This document shows positions 1 through 10,095 of a stretch of 51,556 nucleotides of DNA, in pieces. The notes under the pieces were generated by a model. That model searched no databases. It was not told the origin of the DNA and was given only the letters and a program-made list of their open reading frames with translations. Positions within the stretch are counted from its first letter, which is position 1; each line of letters begins with the position of its first letter. Origin of the DNA: Nitrospirota bacterium (lineage in GTDB: Bacteria > Nitrospirota > Thermodesulfovibrionia > UBA6902). Position numbers and translations under genes: made by a program. Where the stretch lies: NCBI GenBank assembly GCA_016222915.1, contig JACRQA010000154.1, positions 1-51,556 on the forward strand, read 5' to 3'.

Positions 1-1
1 T

Positions 2-292
2 GCGACCAAGTTGAAAGCGCTGGGGACTGAAACAGTGATCATTACAGGTGGTCATCTGAAGAAAAAAGCAACGGATATGCTTTTTGACGGGGAGGAATTT
101 CTATTTATCGAGAATGAAAGGCTTGAAGGAAATTTTCACGGTACAGGGTGTGTGTTTTCAGCCTCCATGACCGCCGGCCTGGCCCTTGGGTATAATGTAA
201 AAGAAGCGTTCATCAAAGCAAAAGATATTACATTTAGCGCAATGAAGAATGCCATTTCAATCGGCAAGGGGATGAAGCTGCTACATTTTTAA
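2..292 (+). CDS. thiD: Phosphomethylpyrimidine kinase ThiD, C-terminal fragment (5' end outside window)
   Basis: Open from the window edge; 'LEGNFHGTGCVFSASMTAGLALGYNVKEAF' is a typical ThiD C-terminal motif. Confidence 0.85.
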   Translation, partial: ATKLKALGTETVIITGGHLKKKATDMLFDGEEFLFIENERLEGNFHGTGCVFSASMTAGLALGYNVKEAFIKAKDITFSAMKNAISIGKGMKLLHF

Positions 293-526
293 CAAAGTTG
301 AACCGCCCTGGTATCCTCCGGTTTGGCTGTCGGCAATACTTATAGCTATTAAGCAATCTGATTATTCTGTGCACCTCTGATATAATAACGCCACCATTCT
401 ACAGCAACTGGTAGTGTCGCTATAAATTACACACACGATATTTCAATCTTCAATATGTAATGTTAGTTTACAGCAAGTGTATTTTATTTTAATCAGTAAA
501 AGAAAATAAACAAGGAGTTATGGTTA

Positions 527-542
527 TGGCAAGCTAATTGCA
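527..542 (+). promoter_or_regulatory. Possible sigma-54 promoter (TGGCAA-N5-TTGCA)
   Basis: TGGCAAGCTAATTGCA matches TGGCAC-N5-TTGC at the right spacing; about 100 nt upstream of the 646 ORF. Overlaps an SD-like mini-ORF. Confidence 0.4.
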
Positions 543-645
543 ATCATTTGCAATTACTGGAGCGCATAGACAAGTATTAATGAAAAATATTATGCCGATT
601 AAGTGAATGCTTGAGTAAAATCTTAAACTTGACTAAAAGGGGAAA

Positions 646-903
646 ATGAGCACATCATCAGTCGTTATTGAATCAAACGAAATCTCGAAGCACAAACATA
701 TACAGGACCACAGCGTTGTCGTTCCCGCCAAGTTACCAATAAAAGGAAAAAAATTTGAAGCGATAAAGATCCGGCTTTATCGTCATTTTATTGAGACAAT
801 GAAATCAAGTGTCGCTGTATTTGCAGCGTTAGCGATTTATAAAATTTCTGGAATCCATGCCTGGTGGATCCAGGTTGTGCAAAATATGCTATCAAGGCCA
901 TAG
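646..903 (+). CDS. Small hypothetical protein with C-terminal hydrophobic segment
   Basis: 85 aa ORF, SD-like aagggg before ATG, hydrophobic AVFAALAIYKISGIHAWW segment. Confidence 0.5.
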   Translation: MSTSSVVIESNEISKHKHIQDHSVVVPAKLPIKGKKFEAIKIRLYRHFIETMKSSVAVFAALAIYKISGIHAWWIQVVQNMLSRP

Positions 904-1260
904 TATTAATCTACTTCAAAGACTTTCAGCCATGCTGTAACATATGCAGCATTTCCATCCGAAGTCATTATTAAGAGCACCCTTACATTAACTAAATTCT
1001 GACAAAGACAGCCATTAGTTTATTAGCACAGTCTCCATGCATCTAAATTATTCCTGCCTTATCCACGCAACAATCTTTCTCATTGCAGCGGTATGTGGCA
1101 TATGGTAGAATGAAGACTAATTCAATATCTAATCCTACGTAGGGATTAGCCCGGTAACCGTTGTAATTTAGAAAGGGCCCCATTATTATTCATCATTATT
1201 CATCAGAAAGAAGATAGCCCGCAACCCATTCAATATTAGGGGAACTTTAAAGGAGAAGAT

Positions 1261-1926
1261 ATGGCTGGTGATCTGTCTTTTACAAACTTTAAGAGAATGG
1301 AAGCCTATTCATATCATGATCGTCTGAAAGAAAGAGAATACAGAGGGAGACAAATCGGTTACAGAGCAATGAATATATTACTTGCTGTAATCATTACGAC
1401 AGTTCTGGTCCTGACGTGGATGAATACCGGGCAAGCTGCATCCACTGAATCGCAGGAATGGAGATATTTTAGTGAGTCCGGGGAGCCGCCTCAGAAATGG
1501 AACCATGAAGAATTTGACGACTCCCGATGGATAAAGAAACAAAACGGGACTGGTTACGGGACAAGACACTCTGTATTTAGTATCGGTGATATGAAAGGCA
1601 AATACATGCGAGTATACGCACGCCGTTTGTTTATCGTCACGAACCCGCGGCGAATAGTAAAGATGGGCCTGTCAGTAGTATGCGACGGTCCATTTGTTGC
1701 TTACTTGAACGGGATGCCTGCAATCCGGAATGTTATGGGACTGTCCAAAGCAAATCCTTCGGGCGGAAGTCCTATTGGGGAGGAGTTGGACCTCAGCGGC
1801 TGGGCGCATGAGTTAAACACCGGCCTGAACGTGCTCGCTATCCAGTGTGATAATGACGATATCAACAGCAATGATTTTCTCTTTATACCTTCTCTGAAGA
1901 TCATTGAAGGCAATGGCGTAAAATGA
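1261..1926 (+). CDS. Membrane-anchored/secreted protein, galactose-binding-like domain
   Basis: TM/signal segment AMNILLAVIITTVLVLTW; 'W.YF..SGEPPQKWNHEEFDDSRW' jelly-roll-like pattern; 12 nt upstream of the phosphatase ORF. Confidence 0.65.
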   Translation: MAGDLSFTNFKRMEAYSYHDRLKEREYRGRQIGYRAMNILLAVIITTVLVLTWMNTGQAASTESQEWRYFSESGEPPQKWNHEEFDDSRWIKKQNGTGYGTRHSVFSIGDMKGKYMRVYARRLFIVTNPRRIVKMGLSVVCDGPFVAYLNGMPAIRNVMGLSKANPSGGSPIGEELDLSGWAHELNTGLNVLAIQCDNDDINSNDFLFIPSLKIIEGNGVK

Positions 1927-1938
1927 ACGGTAAAATCA

Positions 1939-4900
1939 ATGCGTAAATATCCATTGAACAGGATAAACTGGGGAATACTGGCATTTGAGCCGTTATGTAT
2001 GCTGCTCGCAATTCTCGTTATGATGTTATTTTGGGAGAGTCCTGATGTGTACGGACAGGAGCCTGTCGCAAAATACATTATATTGATGATAGCTGACGGG
2101 TGGGGGGCAAAGCAGATAGAGGCAGCGAACCAGTACTGTACAAATGAAGGGACCTGCGATGCCACACCGACATACCAGGACCCTGACTGGAACCCGGGAG
2201 GCGCATTATGGAAGAAGGAATGGATATCGACATACTCTTATGGCGGAAGCTACAACACTAACTCCGCCTGGAGCACTTTCAATTATGTCTTGACAGGAGC
2301 GGTAACCGACAGCGCTGCCGCTGCCAGCGTGCTTTATTCTGGGACAAAAACTGACAACGACAATGTCAGTGTCAGCCACAATGACATCGGACGCCTATTT
2401 ACAATAGGGGAAAAAGCAAAAGACCTTGGCAAAGGTGTCGGAGCTGTCACTACTGTTCCTCTTTCCGATGCTACGCCGGGGGCCTGGGTGGCCCATAACA
2501 ATGACAGGAGTAATTCTTACGCTATAGCGGACGAAGGTTTTTTTGGGGACCCAAACACTACCGGTACGGGAGCCCCGGGGAACAAGTATGAAGGGTCACA
2601 TGGACCGACACTGCCGCCTGCCGACGTTCTGATTGGAGATGCCCGGTCCAACTATGTTAATTCAGCTATCCGGACAGAACTGCAAGCTCAGCATAATTTA
2701 GGGAATTTGTACTATGTTAACTGTCCAAGCACAGGGGGTGATCCCGCAGGCGCTGACGGTGACAGTGACGGCATCAATGATGATGGAGACAGCAGCGGCG
2801 TTGTAGGGGATAATCCCTGCATTGGTGGAAACACAGTCAACTGTGACGACAATTGTGTTAACACAAGCAATGCCGCTCAAGCCGACTCAGATTCTGACGG
2901 GTACGGAGATGTATGTGATTGTCAGCAATTACTCATGTCCGCGGCCAACAGCCCTGGAGACATGCGGATCGCCGGTCTATTTGAGCGTCCCTGTACAGCT
3001 CTTGCAGGGTGCTATACCAATAATCCCACACTATCGGAAAGCCTGACATCTGCGCTGACTCTTCTCGGTGACACAACTAAGTTCCCGAATGGCGCCATAT
3101 TCATGTTTGAGGGAGGCGCTGTTGACTGGGCCGGGCATAGTAACGACATGGAATCGCTTGTCAAGGAAATGAGAGACTTCAATAATGCTGTCGACACGGT
3201 CATAAACTGGGTGAATGACGGCACTAACGGCAGCGACTGGACCAATACAATGGTTATAGTGACGGGTGACCATGAGTGCGGCTATCTGACACCGAAATCC
3301 GGTATATTCCCCGATCAGCCTCTCGGTCTTGTCAATAACGATACTATTAAGGTTACCGGTAGTTGTTCTACTGACAAAAAAGGCGAAAAAATAGTCAGCG
3401 GATCAGGCGGAAGGCGTGCAAGCTGGAATGACCTTGATTGTGATAATTTAATCGATACAGGCGAGACCGTCTATTGGGCGTGGAATTCGGGCGGGCATAG
3501 TAACAGCCTCATACCTTTATATTGCCGGGGAGTGGGTTGTAATCTTTTTTCAAATTATTACGAGACCACGCAGGACCTGAAGAGGGGTTATTATCTGGAC
3601 AACCGGCATGTGTGGTCAGCGATGAACACTGTCCTCATTGACGTCCCACTACTTTCCGCCCCGACAGTCATGAATATAGACATGACCAGTGCAACGCTGG
3701 GTGCGACCATTGATTATGACAGCGAATCAACAATTACAGAAAGGGGCACAGTATGGGATATATCATCCTCGCCTGTTGCTAACCAGTTGGCTGAGGGAGG
3801 CACAGCTGTGGGTGTATTTTCCCACAGCCGTACGGGCTTGCCTGAGGGCAGCCTGATATATTACCGAGGCCATGCAGTCAATACTGCCGGCACGGGGTAT
3901 TCCCCTGAAGGGTCCTTTAATACTGAACCTATCCAGGTATCTAATGCAATCATGAGCACTGTATCTGACACCAGCATGCACATCGGCTGGACAGACAACT
4001 CGGCAAATAGCTCAGAAGCGATTATTTTAATGAAGGCAGGAGCGCCGGTTGATGCTGCTCCGGTTGATGGCAGTCCCTATATTGCAAATAGCATTTTGGG
4101 AAGTGGAGAGCAGTTGGGAACAGGCAATTACGTCATCTTCGCAGGGACAGGATCGCAAGCAGATGTGACAGGGCTCATTCCATGGACGACATACCATATA
4201 GCAGTTTATGCTTACGCTGGAGCAGCAACAATGATTAATTATCAGCAGAGCTCTCCAGTTACTTCAAGCAGGGGAAGTTGTACGGATGCTGACGGGGACA
4301 CCTATGCTATAGAAGGTGGTGGTTGTGGGCAGTTGGATTGTAATGATAATAATATTTTGATTAGCCCAGCGGCGAGCGAGACCTGTAACAACATCGATGA
4401 CAACTGTAACGGTACTGTGGATGAAGGCCTGACTCAACCAACCTCTTGCGGTATTGGGGCATGCGCAGCAACCGGAATTGAGACATGTACGGCAGGGGTA
4501 TGGGGAGGCGACACCTGTACGCCGGGGACACCGACTTCAGAGACCTGTAACAACATTGACGACAACTGTAACGGTACTGTGGATGAAGGACTGACCCAGC
4601 CGACCTCATGCGGGGTTGGAGCATGTGCATCAACCGGAATTGAGACAGGTACGGCAGGGGTATGGGGAAGCGACACCTGTACTCCGGGGACACCGACTTC
4701 TGAGACCTGCAACAACATCGATGACAACTGCAACGGCACTGTGGATGAAGACCTGACCCAACCAACCTCTTGCGGAGTTGGGGCATGCGCAGCAACCGGA
4801 ATTGAGACATGTACTGCAGGAGTATGGGGAGGAGACACCTGTACTCCGGGGACACCGACTTCAGAGACCTGCAATAACATTGACGACAACTGCAACGGTA

Positions 4901-6132
4901 CTGTGGATGAAAACCTGACCCAGCCAACCTCATGCGGGGTTGGAGCATGCGCATCAACCGGAATTGAGACATGTACGGCAGGGGTATGGGGAGGCGACAC
5001 CTGTACTCCGGGGACACCGACTTCAGAGACCTGTAACAACATTGACGACAACTGTAACGGTACTGTGGATGAAGACCTGACCCAGCCAACCTCTTGCGGC
5101 ATTGGGGCATGCGCAGCAACCGGAATCGAGACATGTACGGCAGGGGTATGGGGAGGAGACACCTGTACTCCGGGGACACCAACTTCAGAGACCTGCAACA
5201 ACATTGACGACAACTGTAACGGTACTGTGGATGAAGGCCTGACTCAACCGGCAGTAAGCACAACAGTACCAACTGTAAGTGCAACAGGGGTGCCTTTGAA
5301 TAGCAGTGCAACTATCAACTGGGATAAAAATGTAAACTGTGAAACGGTAAATACGACAAATATAATATCCGACAGCCCCGGGTGGGAGTTTAACAATTGC
5401 ATAGGCAACCAAGCTGTATTTACTTCGAGCGGCCAGTCCGGAGAAACGACATACACAGTAAGTGTAACGACAGCAGTGACGGATACATCAGGTTGCGCAA
5501 TGGCGACGACTTATCAGTTTTCGTTTAGGACCAATGTTTCTACAACCTTATTCATTTCAGAACCTGATGGCATAGGAGACACAATAACCGCAGGCGATCC
5601 TTATAACATTACTTATACATTGGACAATCCGGATAAGACTGTGAATACAGCGTTCTATTATGATACTGATAATGTCGACATGGATGGAACTGCCATTACC
5701 GGCGCATGTGCTGCCGCTCCTGAGGGTGCCGGAGTTACCTGTATGTGGGATACTACCGGTATGTCCCCTGGGGTATATTATATCTACGGCATTTCAAAGA
5801 TTAGCGGCAGCGGTTTGACCCATATATGGACCGGAGGTGGTGCTGATACCCTTGCATCAAATGCTGCAAACTGGTCAGACAATTCAGCGCCCCAAAATGG
5901 AGATGATGTAATTTTTAACGGTACATCTGTAAAAGATTGCAGTTGGGATATAACTGTGCCGATTCATTCCATAAGCCTTAATTCGGGATATGCAGGGACA
6001 GTCACGGTAAACACCATCCTATCAATGACCGGAGACTCAATTATTTCCGACGGCAGGTTAGTTGCCGGAGATACAGTTTTTTATGGCAACGGTCTTGAAG
6101 TCTATTCCATCGGGCCAATTACAATCAACTAA
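1939..6132 (+). CDS. Secreted multidomain alkaline phosphatase with thrombospondin-3-like insertion and MopE-type repeats
   Basis: Alkaline phosphatase motifs IADGWG, VTDSAAAASVLYSGTKT, FEGGAVDWAGHSND, VTGDHECGYLTP, SGGHSN; DxDxDG insertion; SETCNNIDDNCNGTVDE repeats; Ig-like C-terminal region. Confidence 0.9.
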   Translation: MRKYPLNRINWGILAFEPLCMLLAILVMMLFWESPDVYGQEPVAKYIILMIADGWGAKQIEAANQYCTNEGTCDATPTYQDPDWNPGGALWKKEWISTYSYGGSYNTNSAWSTFNYVLTGAVTDSAAAASVLYSGTKTDNDNVSVSHNDIGRLFTIGEKAKDLGKGVGAVTTVPLSDATPGAWVAHNNDRSNSYAIADEGFFGDPNTTGTGAPGNKYEGSHGPTLPPADVLIGDARSNYVNSAIRTELQAQHNLGNLYYVNCPSTGGDPAGADGDSDGINDDGDSSGVVGDNPCIGGNTVNCDDNCVNTSNAAQADSDSDGYGDVCDCQQLLMSAANSPGDMRIAGLFERPCTALAGCYTNNPTLSESLTSALTLLGDTTKFPNGAIFMFEGGAVDWAGHSNDMESLVKEMRDFNNAVDTVINWVNDGTNGSDWTNTMVIVTGDHECGYLTPKSGIFPDQPLGLVNNDTIKVTGSCSTDKKGEKIVSGSGGRRASWNDLDCDNLIDTGETVYWAWNSGGHSNSLIPLYCRGVGCNLFSNYYETTQDLKRGYYLDNRHVWSAMNTVLIDVPLLSAPTVMNIDMTSATLGATIDYDSESTITERGTVWDISSSPVANQLAEGGTAVGVFSHSRTGLPEGSLIYYRGHAVNTAGTGYSPEGSFNTEPIQVSNAIMSTVSDTSMHIGWTDNSANSSEAIILMKAGAPVDAAPVDGSPYIANSILGSGEQLGTGNYVIFAGTGSQADVTGLIPWTTYHIAVYAYAGAATMINYQQSSPVTSSRGSCTDADGDTYAIEGGGCGQLDCNDNNILISPAASETCNNIDDNCNGTVDEGLTQPTSCGIGACAATGIETCTAGVWGGDTCTPGTPTSETCNNIDDNCNGTVDEGLTQPTSCGVGACASTGIETGTAGVWGSDTCTPGTPTSETCNNIDDNCNGTVDEDLTQPTSCGVGACAATGIETCTAGVWGGDTCTPGTPTSETCNNIDDNCNGTVDENLTQPTSCGVGACASTGIETCTAGVWGGDTCTPGTPTSETCNNIDDNCNGTVDEDLTQPTSCGIGACAATGIETCTAGVWGGDTCTPGTPTSETCNNIDDNCNGTVDEGLTQPAVSTTVPTVSATGVPLNSSATINWDKNVNCETVNTTNIISDSPGWEFNNCIGNQAVFTSSGQSGETTYTVSVTTAVTDTSGCAMATTYQFSFRTNVSTTLFISEPDGIGDTITAGDPYNITYTLDNPDKTVNTAFYYDTDNVDMDGTAITGACAAAPEGAGVTCMWDTTGMSPGVYYIYGISKISGSGLTHIWTGGGADTLASNAANWSDNSAPQNGDDVIFNGTSVKDCSWDITVPIHSISLNSGYAGTVTVNTILSMTGDSIISDGRLVAGDTVFYGNGLEVYSIGPITIN
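4375..5250 (+). repeat. Tandem 162-bp (54-aa) MopE-type repeat, 5 full copies plus a partial copy
   Basis: Copies start at 4375, 4537, 4699, 4861, 5023 and 5185 (partial); unit SETCNNIDDNCNGTVDE.LTQPTSCG.GACA.TGIETCTAGVWGGDTCTPGTPT. Confidence 0.95.
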
Positions 6133-6187
6133 TGCAATTTCTCCTGTAATAATAAGCCGACACAGCGCGGTTTGATAAGCGAAGTTA

Positions 6188-6550
6188 TTATTCAGCAGAC
6201 ACCCTGATTACGGTCTTTACGTTCCCTCTCGGATTAAAATCCCCTGTAACTTCAAGACGCCTGGGTTTAAGAATATGTTTAAGGGCATCGAATATTTGAT
6301 TGGCTGCAGCTTCGTGAGATATGTGTTGTTCCCTGAAGTTATTCAGATAAAGTTTCAGAGATTTCAATTCAACAATATACTTGTCGGGAATATAACTGAT
6401 TTTGATAGTGGCAAAATCAGGATACCCTGAACGCGGGCATAAGCAGGTAAATTCAGAGAAGCTTATATCAATTGTATAATCCCTGTCAGGGTATGGATTG
6501 GGCCATTTTTCAAGTTTTTTCCCGGAAATTTTCTTTTCCCCGTATTTCAT
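6188..6550 (-). CDS. queF: PreQ1 synthase (NADPH-dependent 7-cyano-7-deazaguanine reductase)
   Basis: [24 protein letters not shown] and [18 protein letters not shown] motifs. Confidence 0.92.
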   Translation of the reverse strand: MKYGEKKISGKKLEKWPNPYPDRDYTIDISFSEFTCLCPRSGYPDFATIKISYIPDKYIVELKSLKLYLNNFREQHISHEAAANQIFDALKHILKPRRLEVTGDFNPRGNVKTVIRVSAE

Positions 6551-6756
6551 TGTTCTCCTATTCTCTGCAAACCAGGCTCATTGGACTCAAGATTTATTTT
6601 TATGAACATACTATCCAACACTCACAATACTTGTCAACTTCATTGAAGAAGAATTCCAGGATAAAATGGGCAATAACATGAATGATGAAAGCCGGTGCTC
6701 CGGGAAGTGCCGGGAATTTTCATAGCCGGCCTTTATCGTTCATTCCAGCCGTTCGC

Positions 6757-7458
6757 CTATTTGAACGGGATACTTATATCTTCCTGCACGAAAGCAGGAG
6801 TAAGGCAGATGGACTTGTTTTTAAGAATGATAATTTCTTTGTTCTTTTGTAATTTATCAATGACCCTTGTAACGCTTTCGCGGGTAAGCCCTGTCATATT
6901 GGATATGTCCTGGTGTGTAAGCTTAATATTTAATACTGTGCCTTCGGGTGTCTTCTCTCCGTAGTCTTCAATTAACATAAGAAGCATCATCTTCGTGCGG
7001 TTTGAGGCATTGTTGAAATTTAACAACTGGATAGTGTCCCAGCATCGCCTGAGTCTGGAACATAGAATTTTCAATAAATTACCTGTGACTTTATTGTGAA
7101 GGAATATAATTGAGAAGAAATCTTGCTTGCCTATAATGGCGATAAGCGAGTCTTCCGTAGCAATGACTGAAGCAGGGGCGGTCTTTCCGTCAATAAGGGA
7201 CATTTCGCCGAAGAAACTACCGGATTTATGCATTGCGAGAATAATTTCTTTTCCGTCTTCAGTTGTTCGGATGGCTTTGACCTTCCCCAATAAGATTATA
7301 TACATATATTCACTTGTGTCCTCTTCATAAAGGATGGTCTCATTCTTCTTAAATTGCTTGACTACCATCTTGTTGATGACCTGCTCCATTTCCTTGTCTG
7401 TTAATGTAGCGAATATCTCTGTCTTTTTAAGAAAATTATTTTTATGCTGGTCATTCAT
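6757..7458 (-). CDS. Crp/Fnr family transcriptional regulator
   Basis: Cyclic-nucleotide-binding-like domain (GSFFGEMSLIDG) and HTH (LTHQDISNMTGLTRESVTRVIDKLQ). Confidence 0.9.
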   Translation of the reverse strand: MNDQHKNNFLKKTEIFATLTDKEMEQVINKMVVKQFKKNETILYEEDTSEYMYIILLGKVKAIRTTEDGKEIILAMHKSGSFFGEMSLIDGKTAPASVIATEDSLIAIIGKQDFFSIIFLHNKVTGNLLKILCSRLRRCWDTIQLLNFNNASNRTKMMLLMLIEDYGEKTPEGTVLNIKLTHQDISNMTGLTRESVTRVIDKLQKNKEIIILKNKSICLTPAFVQEDISIPFK

Positions 7459-7826
7459 GGCGTTATTTCTAAACTATTAACTAATGAAATATTGAGCAGG
7501 GCATCGATGGATATCAAATAAATTGTTGCCCGGCGCCCTGCACTATTACCAATGCAATCATTGGATTAATTCCGGGTCCTCATAAAAACATCATAACACA
7601 ACTGTAGTAGAAATCACAGGTTACACGGCAAGGCAGTACGATTAGGCAATGGGCACAGAATCACTACTGCGGTTTTTCCTATATTCACATCGATTACATG
7701 ACGTATATAATTCAAGGTTATGTCACAAAAAGACGTTAAGTATATTGTAAATTTCAGTATTTTTCTCGTTGGATCAGTTTGGAAATGAATTTAAGATTAT
7801 GACATTTACTGAACGGTAACCACCCA

Positions 7827-9887
7827 ATGTTGATCATTTCACTAATCGCAGTAATATTGATGGCTTTGTTGGCCTTTTCAATTCTCTTTAAAAAACATAA
7901 GGGGCCGGCTAATATGGTTTTTTCTGTAAGCCTGCTTTCAACTGCCTCCGTTTTATTCTTTGACTCAATGAGCATGCTGAAACCTGAATTTCTGATAGAA
8001 TGGAAAAGGATCGTTTCTATCAGTGAAGCCGTCATGATCTTTTCATGGTTCTTGTTCAGTTTGAGTTTTGCAAGGACCGACTACTGGCAGGCTGCCAGCC
8101 GATATTCAAAGTGTCTAATATATCTATCGCCTTTCATTGGTATTTATTCTGCCTTGGCGCCGATGGAAGCTTTCTTCTATCCCGTTGAGTTTGATAGTGA
8201 AAAAGTGCTTTTCCTCCATAATGCCGGTTACATTTTCAATCTGATACTCCTGTTCTATTCCATCGTGTCCATTATAAACCTCGAAACAACTTTGAGAAGC
8301 TCGACAGGAGCGGACAGATGGAAGATAAAATATACGATATTCGGAGCGGGGACCATCGTCGCACTCAATATATTTTATTACAGCCATTCCCTGCTATACC
8401 GGTCGATAAACATGAATCTCCTGCCTGTAAGAACAGGGATACTGTTGATTGCAATTATACTTGTAGGCATTTCCCTGTATAGACATAAAGCCATGGATAT
8501 TGAACTTACAGTGTCCAGGAAAATTTTATATAGGTCTCTCAGCCTGATTATAGTGGGAATATATCTTCTGGGGCTTGGATTACTGGCTCAGGGCATGCAG
8601 TACTTAGGTCCGGAAGTTGGGAAAAACGTTACAACTTTTCTGGGATTTGCAGGGGCAATTATGGTCCTTATCGTTATTTTTTCCGAAAAGTTAAGAAGAA
8701 AGACCGTAGTTTTTCTGAACAAAAATTTTTTCAAACAGAAGTATGATTACAGGAAGCAATGGTTACAGTTTACCCAGCGGATTTCTTTAAAACATTCTTT
8801 TGATGAACTGTATGCTGCCATCGCAACGGGTTTTAAGGAGGCCATAGGCGCCAGGGGGGTCACTTTATGGTTAAAAGAAAAGGGCGATGAAGAATACCAT
8901 AGCGTCGGGGCATTAAAGCCAATCGGTCCGGAGATAAGGCCCGATAGGCGGCTGATAGAATTTCTTAAGGACACAAAGTGGATTCTTGATGTGCGCGATC
9001 CAAAATGTAAAGACATTGTTTCCATGACCGAAGAATTCATGCATAGTACCAAGGCGTCCCTTATAGTCCCTTTGCTTAATTTAGATGATCTTATCGGTTT
9101 TCTCGTGTTGGAAGAGGGACTCGCCGAAGCTGACTACAATTTTGAAGATTATGACCTGCTGAAAAATCTGTCAAAACAGGCCATGTTGGCTATTTTGAAT
9201 GCGAGACTTTCTGCTGAACTTATGGAAGCAAAGGAAATGGAGGCCATGGGGAAGTTGTCATCATTTATCCTGCATGATCTGAAAAATGCAACGTCCATGC
9301 TCTCACTTATCGTCCAGAACGCCAGGGAGCATATCGACAATCCTGAATTCCAGAGAGATGCGATAAGGGCCATTTCAAACACTGCAGAAAAAATGAATGC
9401 GATTATAGGCAAACTTAAGACGCTTCCCAAAAAGTCGACTCTTCATCTTGAATATTCCGATCTGGGATATTATGTCAAGCAGGTCATCAGCCAGTTAAAC
9501 CTGAACGGAAATTCAGGATTGTCTTTCAAAGAATTGGAACCTGTAAAAGCCAGGTTCGACAAGGAAGATATTACAAAGGTCATTATCAACCTTATCATAA
9601 ATGCCCTTGAAGCAACAGGCCATCAGGGCAAAGTTGAGGTTATCGTTGGTACGGAAAACGGCATGGGCTTTGTTAAGGTATCCGATAACGGCTGTGGAAT
9701 GTCCGATGAATTTATAGAGAAACATCTTTTCCTGCCATTTCAGACAACAAAGAAAAAAGGACTGGGAATCGGGCTGTATCAAAGCAAGGTGATTGTTGAA
9801 GCGCATTCAGGCAAATTAAAGGTCGTCAGCCGGAAAGGCAAAGGATCTGATTTCATATTTTATGTGCCGTTAAACGGGGTTAACTAG
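7827..9887 (+). CDS. prsK: PEP-CTERM system histidine kinase PrsK
   Basis: N-terminal multi-TM region, GAF-like region, HDLKNATSMLSLIVQNA H-box, HATPase VSDNGCGM/GIGLYQSK; paired with prsR downstream. Confidence 0.85.
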   Translation: MLIISLIAVILMALLAFSILFKKHKGPANMVFSVSLLSTASVLFFDSMSMLKPEFLIEWKRIVSISEAVMIFSWFLFSLSFARTDYWQAASRYSKCLIYLSPFIGIYSALAPMEAFFYPVEFDSEKVLFLHNAGYIFNLILLFYSIVSIINLETTLRSSTGADRWKIKYTIFGAGTIVALNIFYYSHSLLYRSINMNLLPVRTGILLIAIILVGISLYRHKAMDIELTVSRKILYRSLSLIIVGIYLLGLGLLAQGMQYLGPEVGKNVTTFLGFAGAIMVLIVIFSEKLRRKTVVFLNKNFFKQKYDYRKQWLQFTQRISLKHSFDELYAAIATGFKEAIGARGVTLWLKEKGDEEYHSVGALKPIGPEIRPDRRLIEFLKDTKWILDVRDPKCKDIVSMTEEFMHSTKASLIVPLLNLDDLIGFLVLEEGLAEADYNFEDYDLLKNLSKQAMLAILNARLSAELMEAKEMEAMGKLSSFILHDLKNATSMLSLIVQNAREHIDNPEFQRDAIRAISNTAEKMNAIIGKLKTLPKKSTLHLEYSDLGYYVKQVISQLNLNGNSGLSFKELEPVKARFDKEDITKVIINLIINALEATGHQGKVEVIVGTENGMGFVKVSDNGCGMSDEFIEKHLFLPFQTTKKKGLGIGLYQSKVIVEAHSGKLKVVSRKGKGSDFIFYVPLNGVN

Positions 9888-10095
9888 TTGTATGCGCTTT
9901 TCAGCCATATGTGCTGTTGATTACAGGCGGCGCTTTGAATTAAAGTAATCTAACATTGTTACCGAATATTAATTATCCGACAATAAGTTATACACTGTTG
10001 ATTTAAATTATCAATCACGAATGTACATGCGTAATTTGGTCTGCATAATTACCGTTACTCTGTATGTTTAATTAATTAAAAACCGGGAGGGAACT

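Noticed and set aside
521-545. SD plus five-codon ORF (aaggagttATGGTTATGGCAAGCTAA)
   Set aside because: Could be a leader peptide, but too short to support and it overlaps the sigma-54-like match; left as ambiguous.
1129-1149. CTAATCCTACGTAGGGATTAG near-palindrome
   Set aside because: Isolated imperfect palindrome with no repeat elsewhere in the window and no evident promoter context.
4375-5250. Possible CRISPR array
   Set aside because: Units are contiguous 162-bp in-frame protein repeats without unique spacers.
4361-5311. Long minus-strand ORFs (316 aa and 259 aa) with internal repeats
   Set aside because: Antisense shadows of the MopE tandem repeats; no SD or plausible protein composition.
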